A stretch of DNA of 64,000 nt from Limisoma sp963601185 (GTDB lineage Bacteria > Bacteroidota > Bacteroidia > Bacteroidales > Muribaculaceae), in NCBI GenBank assembly GCA_963601185.1, contig CAVCEE010000009.1, positions 41,723-105,722 of the forward strand. Reading direction: 5' to 3'. Shown in pieces: positions 35,421 through 45,186 of this stretch (the first letter of the stretch is position 1; each line of letters opens with the position of its first letter). The notes beneath the pieces are model-generated. The model saw nothing but the letters and a program-made list of their open reading frames with translations, ran no database searches and was not told the origin of the DNA. A program made the position numbers and the translations under genes.

Positions 35421-38400
35421 ATGAACAAAATTATCAAAACAATGGCAATAGTTTCAGCCATAGGCATCAACGCCATGGCGAAAGCACCCGATTTCCGATA
35501 CCCGGAAACCGTAATCAACGAGGCAACAGTCCAAATCGAAAAGGCAGAGAAGAAAGGCAACGACCAGTTGCTGATTGACGGAATGATACGCTTCTCCCTG
35601 GCGAAATCAAGCATTTCCGGCGACAATCTGCCCGACATCACAACAAGAGTGGACAGCATCGCCAGCAACGCCAAGGACGTGCGCACCAAGGCGTTGATGC
35701 TCGGTCTTGAAGGCGACCTGCTTGTTGCCGCCTACAAAGACGACCAGTACAAATACTGCCATCGCCAGAAGGCCGGCACTTCACGAGCAAAAGACCTAAG
35801 GGAATGGAGTCAGGAGGACTATTGCGACCGCATCCTCGAGTTGTCGGAAGCGATGCTCGCCGACAGCGCAAAACTGCTGGCTACGCCTGTGGGCAAATAC
35901 CGCGACATCATCCGTCAGACGGAAGTGCTGCCGGAGTTTACCCCAACACTCTACGACATGCTTGCCCATCACAGCATCAAGCAGATCCAGTCGATTGCCG
36001 GACACTACGGCAACAAGAACGCGCAACAACGCATCGACCGCCTCTATGCCTCCCTGCTGTCGAGCCACAAAGAGGGTGATGCCGCATATATTTATAGCCG
36101 CATCAGCAGTGCCGGCTACGACCCAGACGAGGAAACCGTTGAGCAGTTGAAGGAACTTGCAAAGAAATATTTCGACAGTCCGTACTCTGTCGAAATTCTC
36201 GACAAGATTGCCGGCAAAGCCAGCGACGACGAGGAGGTTGTGAGGATGATGCGTAGAGCCGTTGTGCAACATGCCTCCTACCCTCGCATCAATGCGTTGC
36301 GCAACCGACTGAACATCATCGGTCAACAGACACTCAATATATGGAATTCAGAACTGGCGACTTCGCACACACCAATCACCATAAACATCTCCAACAAGAA
36401 TGTGGGAAAGGTGAAAATCACGGCATACGCCTTGCCGCCGGACTTTCCCGACAGTCAGGATTCCATCAAGGCCATACGCCGACACAGCGTTGCGAAGGAA
36501 ATCACCGTTGACCTTGAAAAAGGCAAAACCACAACCATCGAGTTTCCAGCATTGCCAGTAGGCAAATATGCCATCGTCCCTTCGTTTACCGACCGGGAGT
36601 CCGGGCGTGATATCGTCGGTTCGGCAGATTTTGTCACAGTTTCCGACATAGACATAATGATGGCAACCACTATTAACGGCGACGAGCGACTGATTGTGGT
36701 AGATGCGACGACCTCAAAACCCATTGAAGGGGCAAAAGTTACAGTACGCACACGCAAGGACGGAGAGACTTGGGCGACTCTGACCACCGACAAGGACGGG
36801 TATGCCATCATCAACGGACTTCACAGGAATACATATTACTACATCCAAGCCATCGCCGGCAATGACCACAGCCGCGAATTTGGCAGGTGGTTCGGCAATT
36901 ATAGCACTACCGACGAGTCGCTTAGCCTAAATTGCCAGGTATTTACCGACCGTGGAGTCTACCGCCCTGGCGAAACCGTCAATTTCGCAGCCGTGGCATA
37001 CCGTTCCGGACAACGCACTCTTGAATTGGCGAAGAAGCAGGTATTGACGGCTGAACTCGTCAACCGGAACTGGAAAGTTGTAGAATCAAAGGATATAACA
37101 ACCGACGAGTTCGGACGCATAAGCGGAACGATGACCATCCCTACCGACGGACTGACAGGAATGTTTTCCATCCGCATAAAGGCCGCCGGCGACAACGATG
37201 CCGGATCTGCACGGTTTGAAGTGAGCGAATACAAAGCCCCGACTTTCTACATCGAAATAGACTACGACAAGTGTGAACTCAAGGAGTTTGACAAGGTGAA
37301 AATCTGCGGCCACGCAATGACCTATTCGCAGTTTCCACTTGCCGACACCAAGATTGTGGCTTCGTTTGAACAGGGCTTCTCTTGGTGGTGGAACGATGTA
37401 GAATTGGAGGAGTACGAGACGGAAACGACTACCGACGCCAACGGCGACTTCTCAATCACCATCCCTGCCGACAAATTCTCGGAAAAAGAGGGACAGGTGT
37501 TTGTCAGAGCAACACTCCGCGCCACCGACAGCCGCGGCGAAACGCAATCGGCGACAGAATTGTTGAAAATCGGCAAACTGGCATCTCTCCCTACCCTCCC
37601 CGACATCACCGCTAATGCGCTGCAACCTGTGGAGATCAGCGACGATCTGAAGAATTTTGACCTGCTTGACTATGCCATCCTTGATGCAGACTCGACGCAA
37701 GTGCAGGCAGGACAACTTACGCCAGAGGTTCAAAAGATTGACTGCACGAAACTTAAAAGTGGCGAATACACCGTCAAGGTGTCAATCCCCAACGGGAAAA
37801 GCGAGACATTTAGATTGCGTCTCTACCGTCCTACCGACGACAAGTTGGCGTTTACCGCCCCATTGGTGATTGATGCCGGCGAATCGATAATCTGCAACAC
37901 CGACGGCTCGTTCAATATCCGCTGGGGCAACAGTTTTGAGAGTTATTTCTACTACATCATCACTTGCGACGGCAAGGTGACCGACTTCGGTTGGCACGGC
38001 AATGATGCCGGTATGCACGATTTCAAGGCAAAGGCGGAGTTTTCGGAGCGTGGCAAGTCGGACATCACCATCTACCACATGGAGACCCACCGCGTTATCG
38101 CCAAGAGGATAGCCCTGCAACCGGCTTCGCCACAGGACAGCATTGAGATTGTAGCAGAGACATTCCGCGACAACGTGACTCCAGGAGCAAAGGAAACATG
38201 GAAACTGCGTATCAAGAACAACAACGGCAAGACTTTCCGCTCGGCGGTAATCGCTAATATGTATGATGCAGCACTCAATGCCATCCAATCCAACACCTAC
38301 ACATTTGCACCGGCATACTACAGTCCGAACCTATATTCTGTTGACACCCAATCATCAGTCCACAACAATGGTTCACATGCAGAAACCGAGGTCGACTATC

Positions 38401-40832
38401 TTGACGTTCCTGTTTTCGAATGTCCGTGGCTAAACTACTATGGCCATGGGTTCTACAACACGCGAGCATACGGATTCAATGGCATCCACCTTATGAAGAT
38501 GTCGTCCAACGCAATGGTCAGCGATGCCGCCCCAGCCGGTATGGCTCAGATAGAAGAAAACGCGGTTGTCCAACCTGCATCACCGACCGAGCACGAAACT
38601 GGCAAGTCATCCGCAGCACAGTTGCGTGACGAAGGCGTAAAGACGGCATTCTTCCTGCCCGGACTTGTAACAAACGAGCGCGGAGAAGTAACTTTCACGT
38701 TTGACGTGCCAAACCGCAACACCCAGTGGCAATTCTCTGCCATTGCCTACACCGACGACCTCTATGCCCACTACATCAACAGACTTGTCACTGCAGCGAA
38801 AGAATTGATGGTGTCGCCAAACGTGCCGAGGTTTGTGCGCGAGGGCGACAAATTGGAAGTGCAGACTGCCGTTATTAACAACACCGACACTGCGCAGACT
38901 GTTGACGTGGTTATTGAGATAAACGACACCAAGCAATCGTTCAGCGGCATTGTCCTTGAACCGAAATCGTCGAAAACACTGACATCAACCTACGATGTGC
39001 CAACAACGACGGCGACATCGGTCGTTGTCACGACAAGAGTAATGCGCGACGGACGGATGGTCGACGGCCAGCGCGACTGCATCGCAGTGCTGACAGCAAC
39101 CACCGGCGTAACCGAGGCTGCTCCATTCTACCTCAACAGCAATGACAGCCGCAAGACCATCGCTATGCCACACTTCAACGGAGACGGACGTATGATCATC
39201 GAATATTCCGACAATCCGGCATGGTATGCCGCTGCTGCCCTACCCTCGATGCAACAGACCGCAGAAACGGCATCGGCGCATATCCTCAACTACTACATCT
39301 CAAAGGTCGCATCAAGCATCCTCGACAACAATCCGGAAATCGGAAAAGCGATTGACGAATGGATAAAAAACAAGTCGCTCAAATCCAATCTCCAGGAGAA
39401 TGAGGATTTGAAGATTGTCGCCCTCAACAACACACCTTGGGAGCGTCAGGCAGAAACGGAAACCGACATGATGCAGCATCTCGCCGACATCACCGACCCT
39501 GTCACCGTTCAGCAACGCCAGCAGAAGGCATTGTCAGGGCTCTACGACTTGCAGAAGTCGGACGGCGGATTCGGATGGTTCAAGGGTTGCCACGCCAACA
39601 TCTGGACCACGGAGGAAGTACTACGTCTGTTTGGCTACCTCAACGAAATGGATGCCTATCCAAAAGACGATGCCACAGCAAAGCGCATCATCAAGCGCGC
39701 AGTGGCTTATTGCGACAACTACTACACCGAGCGGAGCAAAGAGTCGAAAAATCGCGAATCGCTTATCGCCTACGCCACCGACTATGTTTACATCCGCTCG
39801 ATGCTGCCAGTTGCTGCTCCCACTGGCACAATGAAAGGAATTGCAGACGAGGTGGTGAAACGCACAGCAGATAAATGGGGCGATTTCACTGTTACAGGAA
39901 AATCGCGGGCGGCAGTATTGCTCGCCAACAGCGAACAGACCAAAGAGGCGAAAAGCGTCGTGGAATCGCTTCGCCAGTTTGCCGTAAAGTCAGCCGACCG
40001 TGGCACATACTGGGACGTTGATGCCTACGACAAGGTGTATGTGGCTTCGCTCGCACTGAAAGCATTCCACAAGGTCAACCCCGACGACCCGACCATCGAG
40101 GGCATCCGCCAGTGGCTTTTGCTCGCCAAGGAAACCCAATACTGGGGCTCGACGGTTAACGCCTGCAATGCCATCAACGCAATCCTCTCCACCGGTAAGA
40201 GTTGGACAAAGAGCACACGCAAAGCACCTATAATCAAAATCGGGGCTACAACCATCGACACATCCGGCGCTACGCCCTATTTCGGCTATATCCGCCGCGA
40301 AATCGCAACCGATAAAAGCGGAGACATCAGCATCCGCCGCGATTCAGGTTGTCCGGCGTGGGGCGCAGTCTACTGCCAATACAGCGCACCGATGGACAGC
40401 GTAAAGAGCCACGCCAACAGCGATGTGAAGATTGAAAAGCAGTTCTTTGTCTACGATGGCGAAAACAAACTTATACCGGCAGAGACAACTTCGTTCCGTG
40501 TGGGGCAACGCATCCAAGTGCGGCTCACCATCCGCAGCGAGCGCGACATCGACTATGTGGCTGTTACCGACGACCGCGGTGCATGCTTCGAGCCAGTGGA
40601 CCAGACGAGTGTCTACGACTGGCAGGAAGGTAATTTCTTCTACCGCGAGACTCGCGACTCAGCCACGAATCTGTTCATTCCGAGAGTCGACAAGGGTACA
40701 TACGTCATAACCTACGACGTATATGCCAACAACGCCGGTACATACGCCAGCGGCATAGCATCATTGCAATGCCAGTATGCCCCAGCCATAACCGCCCATT
40801 CCGCCGGCACGACATTGACAGTCGGACAGTAG
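35421..40832 (+). CDS. Alpha-2-macroglobulin family protein, thioester cysteine absent
   Basis: A very large periplasmic or surface protein of 1803 residues with a signal peptide (MNKIIKTMAIVSAIG to about residue 20). It has macroglobulin repeats including YRPGETVNFAAVAYRSG (near 515-530), an A2M-type DEGVKTAFFLPGLVTNERGEV region near 1065-1085, and a C-terminal alpha/alpha-toroid domain with GGFGWFKG. Bacterial alpha-2-macroglobulins trap attacking proteases and often act with PBP1c. In the place of the usual CxEQ thioester (about 1274-1280) it reads ALPSMQQTAET, so no covalent trap can form. The ATG at 35421 lies 22 bases after the previous terminator, and a TTG nine codons upstream is inside that terminator and is rejected. 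Confidence 0.9.
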   Translation: MNKIIKTMAIVSAIGINAMAKAPDFRYPETVINEATVQIEKAEKKGNDQLLIDGMIRFSLAKSSISGDNLPDITTRVDSIASNAKDVRTKALMLGLEGDLLVAAYKDDQYKYCHRQKAGTSRAKDLREWSQEDYCDRILELSEAMLADSAKLLATPVGKYRDIIRQTEVLPEFTPTLYDMLAHHSIKQIQSIAGHYGNKNAQQRIDRLYASLLSSHKEGDAAYIYSRISSAGYDPDEETVEQLKELAKKYFDSPYSVEILDKIAGKASDDEEVVRMMRRAVVQHASYPRINALRNRLNIIGQQTLNIWNSELATSHTPITINISNKNVGKVKITAYALPPDFPDSQDSIKAIRRHSVAKEITVDLEKGKTTTIEFPALPVGKYAIVPSFTDRESGRDIVGSADFVTVSDIDIMMATTINGDERLIVVDATTSKPIEGAKVTVRTRKDGETWATLTTDKDGYAIINGLHRNTYYYIQAIAGNDHSREFGRWFGNYSTTDESLSLNCQVFTDRGVYRPGETVNFAAVAYRSGQRTLELAKKQVLTAELVNRNWKVVESKDITTDEFGRISGTMTIPTDGLTGMFSIRIKAAGDNDAGSARFEVSEYKAPTFYIEIDYDKCELKEFDKVKICGHAMTYSQFPLADTKIVASFEQGFSWWWNDVELEEYETETTTDANGDFSITIPADKFSEKEGQVFVRATLRATDSRGETQSATELLKIGKLASLPTLPDITANALQPVEISDDLKNFDLLDYAILDADSTQVQAGQLTPEVQKIDCTKLKSGEYTVKVSIPNGKSETFRLRLYRPTDDKLAFTAPLVIDAGESIICNTDGSFNIRWGNSFESYFYYIITCDGKVTDFGWHGNDAGMHDFKAKAEFSERGKSDITIYHMETHRVIAKRIALQPASPQDSIEIVAETFRDNVTPGAKETWKLRIKNNNGKTFRSAVIANMYDAALNAIQSNTYTFAPAYYSPNLYSVDTQSSVHNNGSHAETEVDYLDVPVFECPWLNYYGHGFYNTRAYGFNGIHLMKMSSNAMVSDAAPAGMAQIEENAVVQPASPTEHETGKSSAAQLRDEGVKTAFFLPGLVTNERGEVTFTFDVPNRNTQWQFSAIAYTDDLYAHYINRLVTAAKELMVSPNVPRFVREGDKLEVQTAVINNTDTAQTVDVVIEINDTKQSFSGIVLEPKSSKTLTSTYDVPTTTATSVVVTTRVMRDGRMVDGQRDCIAVLTATTGVTEAAPFYLNSNDSRKTIAMPHFNGDGRMIIEYSDNPAWYAAAALPSMQQTAETASAHILNYYISKVASSILDNNPEIGKAIDEWIKNKSLKSNLQENEDLKIVALNNTPWERQAETETDMMQHLADITDPVTVQQRQQKALSGLYDLQKSDGGFGWFKGCHANIWTTEEVLRLFGYLNEMDAYPKDDATAKRIIKRAVAYCDNYYTERSKESKNRESLIAYATDYVYIRSMLPVAAPTGTMKGIADEVVKRTADKWGDFTVTGKSRAAVLLANSEQTKEAKSVVESLRQFAVKSADRGTYWDVDAYDKVYVASLALKAFHKVNPDDPTIEGIRQWLLLAKETQYWGSTVNACNAINAILSTGKSWTKSTRKAPIIKIGATTIDTSGATPYFGYIRREIATDKSGDISIRRDSGCPAWGAVYCQYSAPMDSVKSHANSDVKIEKQFFVYDGENKLIPAETTSFRVGQRIQVRLTIRSERDIDYVAVTDDRGACFEPVDQTSVYDWQEGNFFYRETRDSATNLFIPRVDKGTYVITYDVYANNAGTYASGIASLQCQYAPAITAHSAGTTLTVGQ

Positions 40833-40852
40833 ACTGCCAACGGATATAACAA

Positions 40853-40895
40853 GCGAGAGATTTCGGCTATCGTGCCGAAATCTCTCGCTTTTGCT
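40853..40895. terminator. Bidirectional terminator between A2M-like gene and ettA
   Basis: A perfect 17-bp stem (40853-40869 with 40876-40892) and a 6-base loop, TTTT-rich on the plus side. Convergent genes share it. Confidence 0.85.
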
Positions 40896-40908
40896 ATGTC
40901 GATGCTTG

Positions 40909-42594
40909 TTATTCCATCAGTTTGCGGTAACGGATGCGGTGGGGCTCTACGTCGCCCATACGGCGGCGTTTGTCCTCCTCATACTCCGTGTACGATCCTT
41001 CGTAGTAGAACACCTGGCTGTCGCCCTCAAAGGCAAGGATATGGGTACAGATGCGGTCAAGGAACCAACGGTCGTGGCTTACCACAACTGCACATCCAGC
41101 GAAGTTCTCAAGGCCTTCCTCGAGTGCGCGGAGGGTGTTGACGTCAATGTCGTTGGTCGGCTCGTCGAGGAGCAGCACGTTACCCTCTTCCTTAAGAGCC
41201 ATGGCAAGATGCAGACGGTTGCGCTCACCGCCGGAAAGCATACCAATCTTTTTCTCCTGGTCTGCACCGGCGAAATTGAATTTCGACAGGTAGGCGCGTG
41301 CATTGACATCGCGTCCGCCCATACGGAACAATTCTGTGCCGCCCGACACCACTTGATAAACGGTCTTCTCCGGGTCGAGGTCCTTGTGAGTCTGGTCAAC
41401 ATAGGCAATCTTCACGGTCTCACCCACTTCAAACGTACCCTTGTCGGCTGTAGCCATACCCATAATGAGTTTGAACAAAGTGGTCTTACCGGCACCATTA
41501 GGTCCAATCACTCCGACAATGCCGTTAGGCGGAAGCATAAAATTGAGGTCGTCGAAGAGTACCTTCTCCCCGAAAGCCTTTGCCACATGCTGTGCCTCAA
41601 TCACCTTGTTGCCAAGGCGCGGTCCGTTAGGGATGAAGATTTCGAGTTTCTCCTCACGCTCCTTCTGGTCCTCGTTGAGCAGTCGGTCGTAACTTGACAA
41701 GCGAGCCTTGCCCTTTGCCTGACGAGCCTTGGGGGCCATCCTGATCCATTCAAGTTCGCGTTCAAGAGTCTTGCGGCGCTTGCTTGCCTGCTTCTCCTCC
41801 TGCGCCATACGCTTGGTTTTCTGATCGAGCCACGAACTGTAGTTGCCCTTCCAAGGAATACCCTCGCCGCGGTCAAGTTCGAGAATCCAGCCTGCCACAT
41901 GGTCGAGGAAGTAGCGGTCGTGGGTAATGCAGATTACCGTACCCGGATATTGCTGGAGATGCTGCTCCAACCAGTCAATCGACTCAGCATCGAGGTGGTT
42001 GGTAGGCTCGTCGAGCAACAGGATGTCGGGGTTCTGCAATAGCAAGCGGCAAAGAGCCACACGACGACGCTCACCGCCCGAGAGAGTAGCCACATTCTGG
42101 TCCTCCGGCGGACAACGCAAGGCGTCCATTGCTCGCTCCAACTTATTGTCGATGTTCCAGGCGTCGGCAGCGTCAAGTTTGTCCTGCAACTCAGCCTGAC
42201 GGTTGATGAGTTTGTCCATCTTGTCAGGATCTTCAAGCACGTCGGGGTCGGCAAAACTCTCGTTCACCTTGTCGAATTCAGCCAAGAGGTCGAGCACCGG
42301 CTGCACACCCTCTTGAACAATTTCCTTGACAGTCTTCGACGGGTCGAGTTTAGGATCCTGCTCCAAGTAGCCCACGCTGTAGCCCGGAGAGAACACCACT
42401 TCGCCCTGATACTGCTTGTCGATACCTGCTATGATTTTGAGAAGCGTTGACTTACCGGCTCCGTTCAAACCGATGATGCCGATTTTCGCTCCATAGAAGA
42501 ATGAAAGATAGATGTCTTTCAGCACTTGTTTCTGCGGTGGGTAGATTTTGCTCACACCCACCATCGAAAAAATCACTTTCTTGTCGTCAGCCAT
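40909..42594 (-). CDS. ettA: EttA-type ABC-F translation factor
   Basis: Soluble ABC-F ATPase of 561 residues that binds the ribosomal E site and gates the first steps of translation by the energy state. Two ABC cassettes: Walker A GLNGAGKS (near 38-45) and GPNGAGKT (near 362), ABC signatures LSGGERRRVAL and LSGGERNRLHL, and a linker with the P-site-tRNA interaction motif region (about 250-320, Arg/Lys-rich). Length and the absence of a long C-terminal coiled coil fit EttA and not Uup. Last gene of a long minus-strand run, 36 bases after def. Confidence 0.93.
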   Translation of the reverse strand: MADDKKVIFSMVGVSKIYPPQKQVLKDIYLSFFYGAKIGIIGLNGAGKSTLLKIIAGIDKQYQGEVVFSPGYSVGYLEQDPKLDPSKTVKEIVQEGVQPVLDLLAEFDKVNESFADPDVLEDPDKMDKLINRQAELQDKLDAADAWNIDNKLERAMDALRCPPEDQNVATLSGGERRRVALCRLLLQNPDILLLDEPTNHLDAESIDWLEQHLQQYPGTVICITHDRYFLDHVAGWILELDRGEGIPWKGNYSSWLDQKTKRMAQEEKQASKRRKTLERELEWIRMAPKARQAKGKARLSSYDRLLNEDQKEREEKLEIFIPNGPRLGNKVIEAQHVAKAFGEKVLFDDLNFMLPPNGIVGVIGPNGAGKTTLFKLIMGMATADKGTFEVGETVKIAYVDQTHKDLDPEKTVYQVVSGGTELFRMGGRDVNARAYLSKFNFAGADQEKKIGMLSGGERNRLHLAMALKEEGNVLLLDEPTNDIDVNTLRALEEGLENFAGCAVVVSHDRWFLDRICTHILAFEGDSQVFYYEGSYTEYEEDKRRRMGDVEPHRIRYRKLME

Positions 42595-42630
42595 AATTAT
42601 GATGTTTGGTTGATGATATTACAATTCCGC

Positions 42631-43194
42631 TTAGTGGCGGCGTGTTTCCTTGATTTTGTAGTCGCAACGGATTCTTCCGCGCGCAATGTTGTTGAGTTTG
42701 CTCTTGATGAGTTGTTTGCGAATCGGCGAAATGCGGTCCACATAGAGAGTGCCGTCAAGATGGTCGTACTCGTGTTGGATGATGCGTGCGAGATAGCCCT
42801 CAAACACCTCTTCATGCTCTTCAAAGTTCTCGTCGAGCCAGTTGAGACAAACTTTCTCATAGCGTGTAACCGACTCACTCAATCCCGGCAGACTGAGGCA
42901 TCCCTCGGAGCGTGTCACCTTCTGTCCATCAGTGAGGATGTCGAGTTCGGGATTGACCAATGTGAGTTTTACGCCCTCCAGTTCGGGGAAAGTGTCCTTC
43001 AGCACGTCTGCATCAATGACAATCAGACGGATTGGCAAGCCCACCTGAGGAGCGGCAAGACCAACGCCCTCCGACTCATACATCGTTTCGTACATGTCAG
43101 CGACCAGTTTCTTCAGGTCGGGATAGTTTTCAGCCACGTCTTCCGCCTCTTGCCGAAGCACTGGCTGTCCATATAAATAGATCGGTAATATCAT
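42631..43194 (-). CDS. def: Peptide deformylase
   Basis: Removes the formyl group from new proteins. 187 residues with the three motifs of the enzyme: GVGLAAPQVG (43-52), EGCLSLP with metal ligand Cys99, and QHEYDHLDG with His141, catalytic Glu142 and His145. It starts 22 bases after ruvX in the same transcription unit. Confidence 0.97.
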   Translation of the reverse strand: MILPIYLYGQPVLRQEAEDVAENYPDLKKLVADMYETMYESEGVGLAAPQVGLPIRLIVIDADVLKDTFPELEGVKLTLVNPELDILTDGQKVTRSEGCLSLPGLSESVTRYEKVCLNWLDENFEEHEEVFEGYLARIIQHEYDHLDGTLYVDRISPIRKQLIKSKLNNIARGRIRCDYKIKETRRH

Positions 43195-43216
43195 ATATTA
43201 ATTTGTTTATTTCAAT

Positions 43217-43633
43217 CTAAAATTTTTTACTCTCAAGGTAGTCGTTGAGAATGATTGTAGCGGAAATCTCATCGACAATACCCTTGTCGCGGCGCGCGGA
43301 CTTCTTCATTCCGCCGTCAATCATTGCCCGATGGGCAAGAACCGAGGTGAACCGCTCGTCGTACATCTCCACAGGAATCTGCGGTAACTGCTTCGCCAAC
43401 TGACGGAGAAACGGTTCAATGTAGCGCATACTCTCCGACGGCTGGTTGTTCATCTGCTTCGGCAGCCCTACCACAATCCTGTCAACCGCCTCCTTTTGGA
43501 CGTACTGCTTGAGAAACGTGAGAAGTTCGTGCGTCGGCACTGTGGTGAGTCCGTTAGCCACAATCTGAAGGGTGTCGGTAACGGCAATGCCTGTGCGCCG
43601 GCGGCCGTAGTCAATCGCAAGAATTCTACCCAT
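43217..43633 (-). CDS. ruvX: RuvX/YqgF-type Holliday junction resolvase
   Basis: 138 residues of RNase H fold: the first metal aspartate in LAIDYGRRRTGIA (Asp8), RIVVGLPKQMNNQPSE, and YDERFTSVLAHRAM with the following acidic residues. Homologues process pre-16S rRNA and/or branched DNA. Start and kdsA stop overlap by one base (TAATG). Confidence 0.93.
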   Translation of the reverse strand: MGRILAIDYGRRRTGIAVTDTLQIVANGLTTVPTHELLTFLKQYVQKEAVDRIVVGLPKQMNNQPSESMRYIEPFLRQLAKQLPQIPVEMYDERFTSVLAHRAMIDGGMKKSARRDKGIVDEISATIILNDYLESKKF

Positions 43634-44454
43634 TATCTGTTTTTGTCAATTTCGTTTACGGCAAGGCGCAAGGCTGTGAGCCGCTCAAGCAGGCCTTCGA
43701 TTCTGTCGAGAGGAAGCATATTCGCACCGTCGGATTTAGCCACCGCCGGGTTCTGGTGAGTTTCCATAAACAAACCATCGACACCGGATGCTATGCCACA
43801 GCGCGCCATAGTCTCAATCAGATGAGGCAATCCACCAGTCACGCCGCTTGTCTGGTTAGGCTGCTGGAGCGAATGTGTGACATCGAGGATTACAGGCGCA
43901 TACTGACGCATCGTGGGAACGCCACGATAGTCGACCAACAGGTCCTGATAGCCGAAAGTAGTGCCGCGTTCCGTGATTGCCACATCGTCGTTGCCGGCAT
44001 CCTTCACCTTTTGCACGGCAAACGCCATCGCCTCCGGCGAGAGGAACTGGCCTTTCTTGATGTTGACCATCTTCCCGGTCTTTGCTGCCGCCACGAGCAA
44101 ATCCGTCTGGCGGCAAAGGAATGCAGGAATCTGCAACACATCCACATATTCAGCCGCCATAGCAGCCTCCTCAGCAGCATGGATGTCGGTAACCACCGGG
44201 ATGCCGTAGGTGTCGCGCACCTTGCGCAACACTTCCAGCGCCTTTATGTCGCCGATGCCCGTAAACGAGTCTATGCGCGAACGGTTGGCCTTGCGGTAAC
44301 TACCTTTGAACACATAAGGAATGTTTAGTCTGTGGGCTATCTCTGCTATATGTCCAGCAATGTCCATCGCCATCTGCTCGCCCTCAATCACACATGGGCC
44401 GGCAAGAAGGAAGAAATTGCCTGTTGCGGAATTTTTTAGTTTCTCTATCATCAT
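43633..44454 (-). CDS. kdsA: 3-deoxy-8-phosphooctulonate synthase
   Basis: Makes Kdo-8-phosphate from arabinose-5-phosphate and PEP for the LPS inner core. 273 residues: FFLLAGPCVIE, FKGSYRKANRSR (PEP binding), DIHAAEEA, IPAFLCRQTDL, and MVNIKKGQFLSP. It starts with ATG at 44454, overlapping the rsmE stop (ATGA); a second ATG follows directly at 44451. Longer readings upstream run into rsmE and are not conserved. Confidence 0.95.
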   Translation of the reverse strand: MMIEKLKNSATGNFFLLAGPCVIEGEQMAMDIAGHIAEIAHRLNIPYVFKGSYRKANRSRIDSFTGIGDIKALEVLRKVRDTYGIPVVTDIHAAEEAAMAAEYVDVLQIPAFLCRQTDLLVAAAKTGKMVNIKKGQFLSPEAMAFAVQKVKDAGNDDVAITERGTTFGYQDLLVDYRGVPTMRQYAPVILDVTHSLQQPNQTSGVTGGLPHLIETMARCGIASGVDGLFMETHQNPAVAKSDGANMLPLDRIEGLLERLTALRLAVNEIDKNR

Positions 44455-45158
44455 TTTGTCTGATTTATAGTGTGGACTGCGGCACAAGCAAACATACCGG
44501 CAGTTTCGGTGCGCAAACGGCTATTACCAAGTGTCACCGGAACAAACCCGGCATCAAGTGCCGCCCGGATTTCTGGCTGACTGAAATCGCCTTCCGGTCC
44601 AATCATTATCGTAACGTCGCTCCCCTGCGAATATTCCTTCACAAAATCGCGGCGCGGAATTTCGGGGTCGCAATAAGCGATGAATCGTTGCCCTTGCGGA
44701 GCATTCTTTATGAAATCGGCAATCGGCGTGAGTTCGTCAAGTTGCGGAAGAGTGGCCTTGAGCGACTGCTTCATTGCCGACACAAGAATCTTGCGCAAAC
44801 GCTCCGTTTTAAGCACCTTCCGCTCCGAATAGCGGCACAGAAGAGGCACAATCCTGTCCACTCCCATCTCAGTCACTTTCTCGGCGAGCCACTCCATCCT
44901 ATCCATATTCTTGGTCGGCGCCACAGCCATCGTTATGCGGCATCCCCAATGCGGTGCCACATCAATGGTTTCGTCTATCGCCACGGCGCAGTTCTTGGCG
45001 TTGGCAGTGAGGATATGGCAACGGTAGAGATGCCCTTTTCCGTCGACCACCTCTATCTCCTCGCCCTCTTTCAGGCGCAACACACGCACGCAATGCTGCG
45101 CCTCCTCGTCGGGGAGCAGCATTGTCGTGGCTATGTCGGGTGCATAAAAACGATGCAT
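44451..45158 (-). CDS. rsmE: 16S rRNA m3U1498 methyltransferase
   Basis: SPOUT methyltransferase that modifies the decoding site. 235 residues: an N-terminal PUA-like domain (HRFYAPD.. to about 70, with HCVRVLRLKEG) and a knotted C-terminal domain with VAPTKNMDRMEWLAEKVTE, IGPEGDFSQPE (SAM binding) and LGNSRLRTETA. It overlaps kdsA by 4 bases and follows the transporter gene by 28 bases. Confidence 0.95.
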   Translation of the reverse strand: MHRFYAPDIATTMLLPDEEAQHCVRVLRLKEGEEIEVVDGKGHLYRCHILTANAKNCAVAIDETIDVAPHWGCRITMAVAPTKNMDRMEWLAEKVTEMGVDRIVPLLCRYSERKVLKTERLRKILVSAMKQSLKATLPQLDELTPIADFIKNAPQGQRFIAYCDPEIPRRDFVKEYSQGSDVTIMIGPEGDFSQPEIRAALDAGFVPVTLGNSRLRTETAGMFACAAVHTINQTK

Positions 45159-45186
45159 CGTTTGATTGTTCTGTCGTTATGATTGA

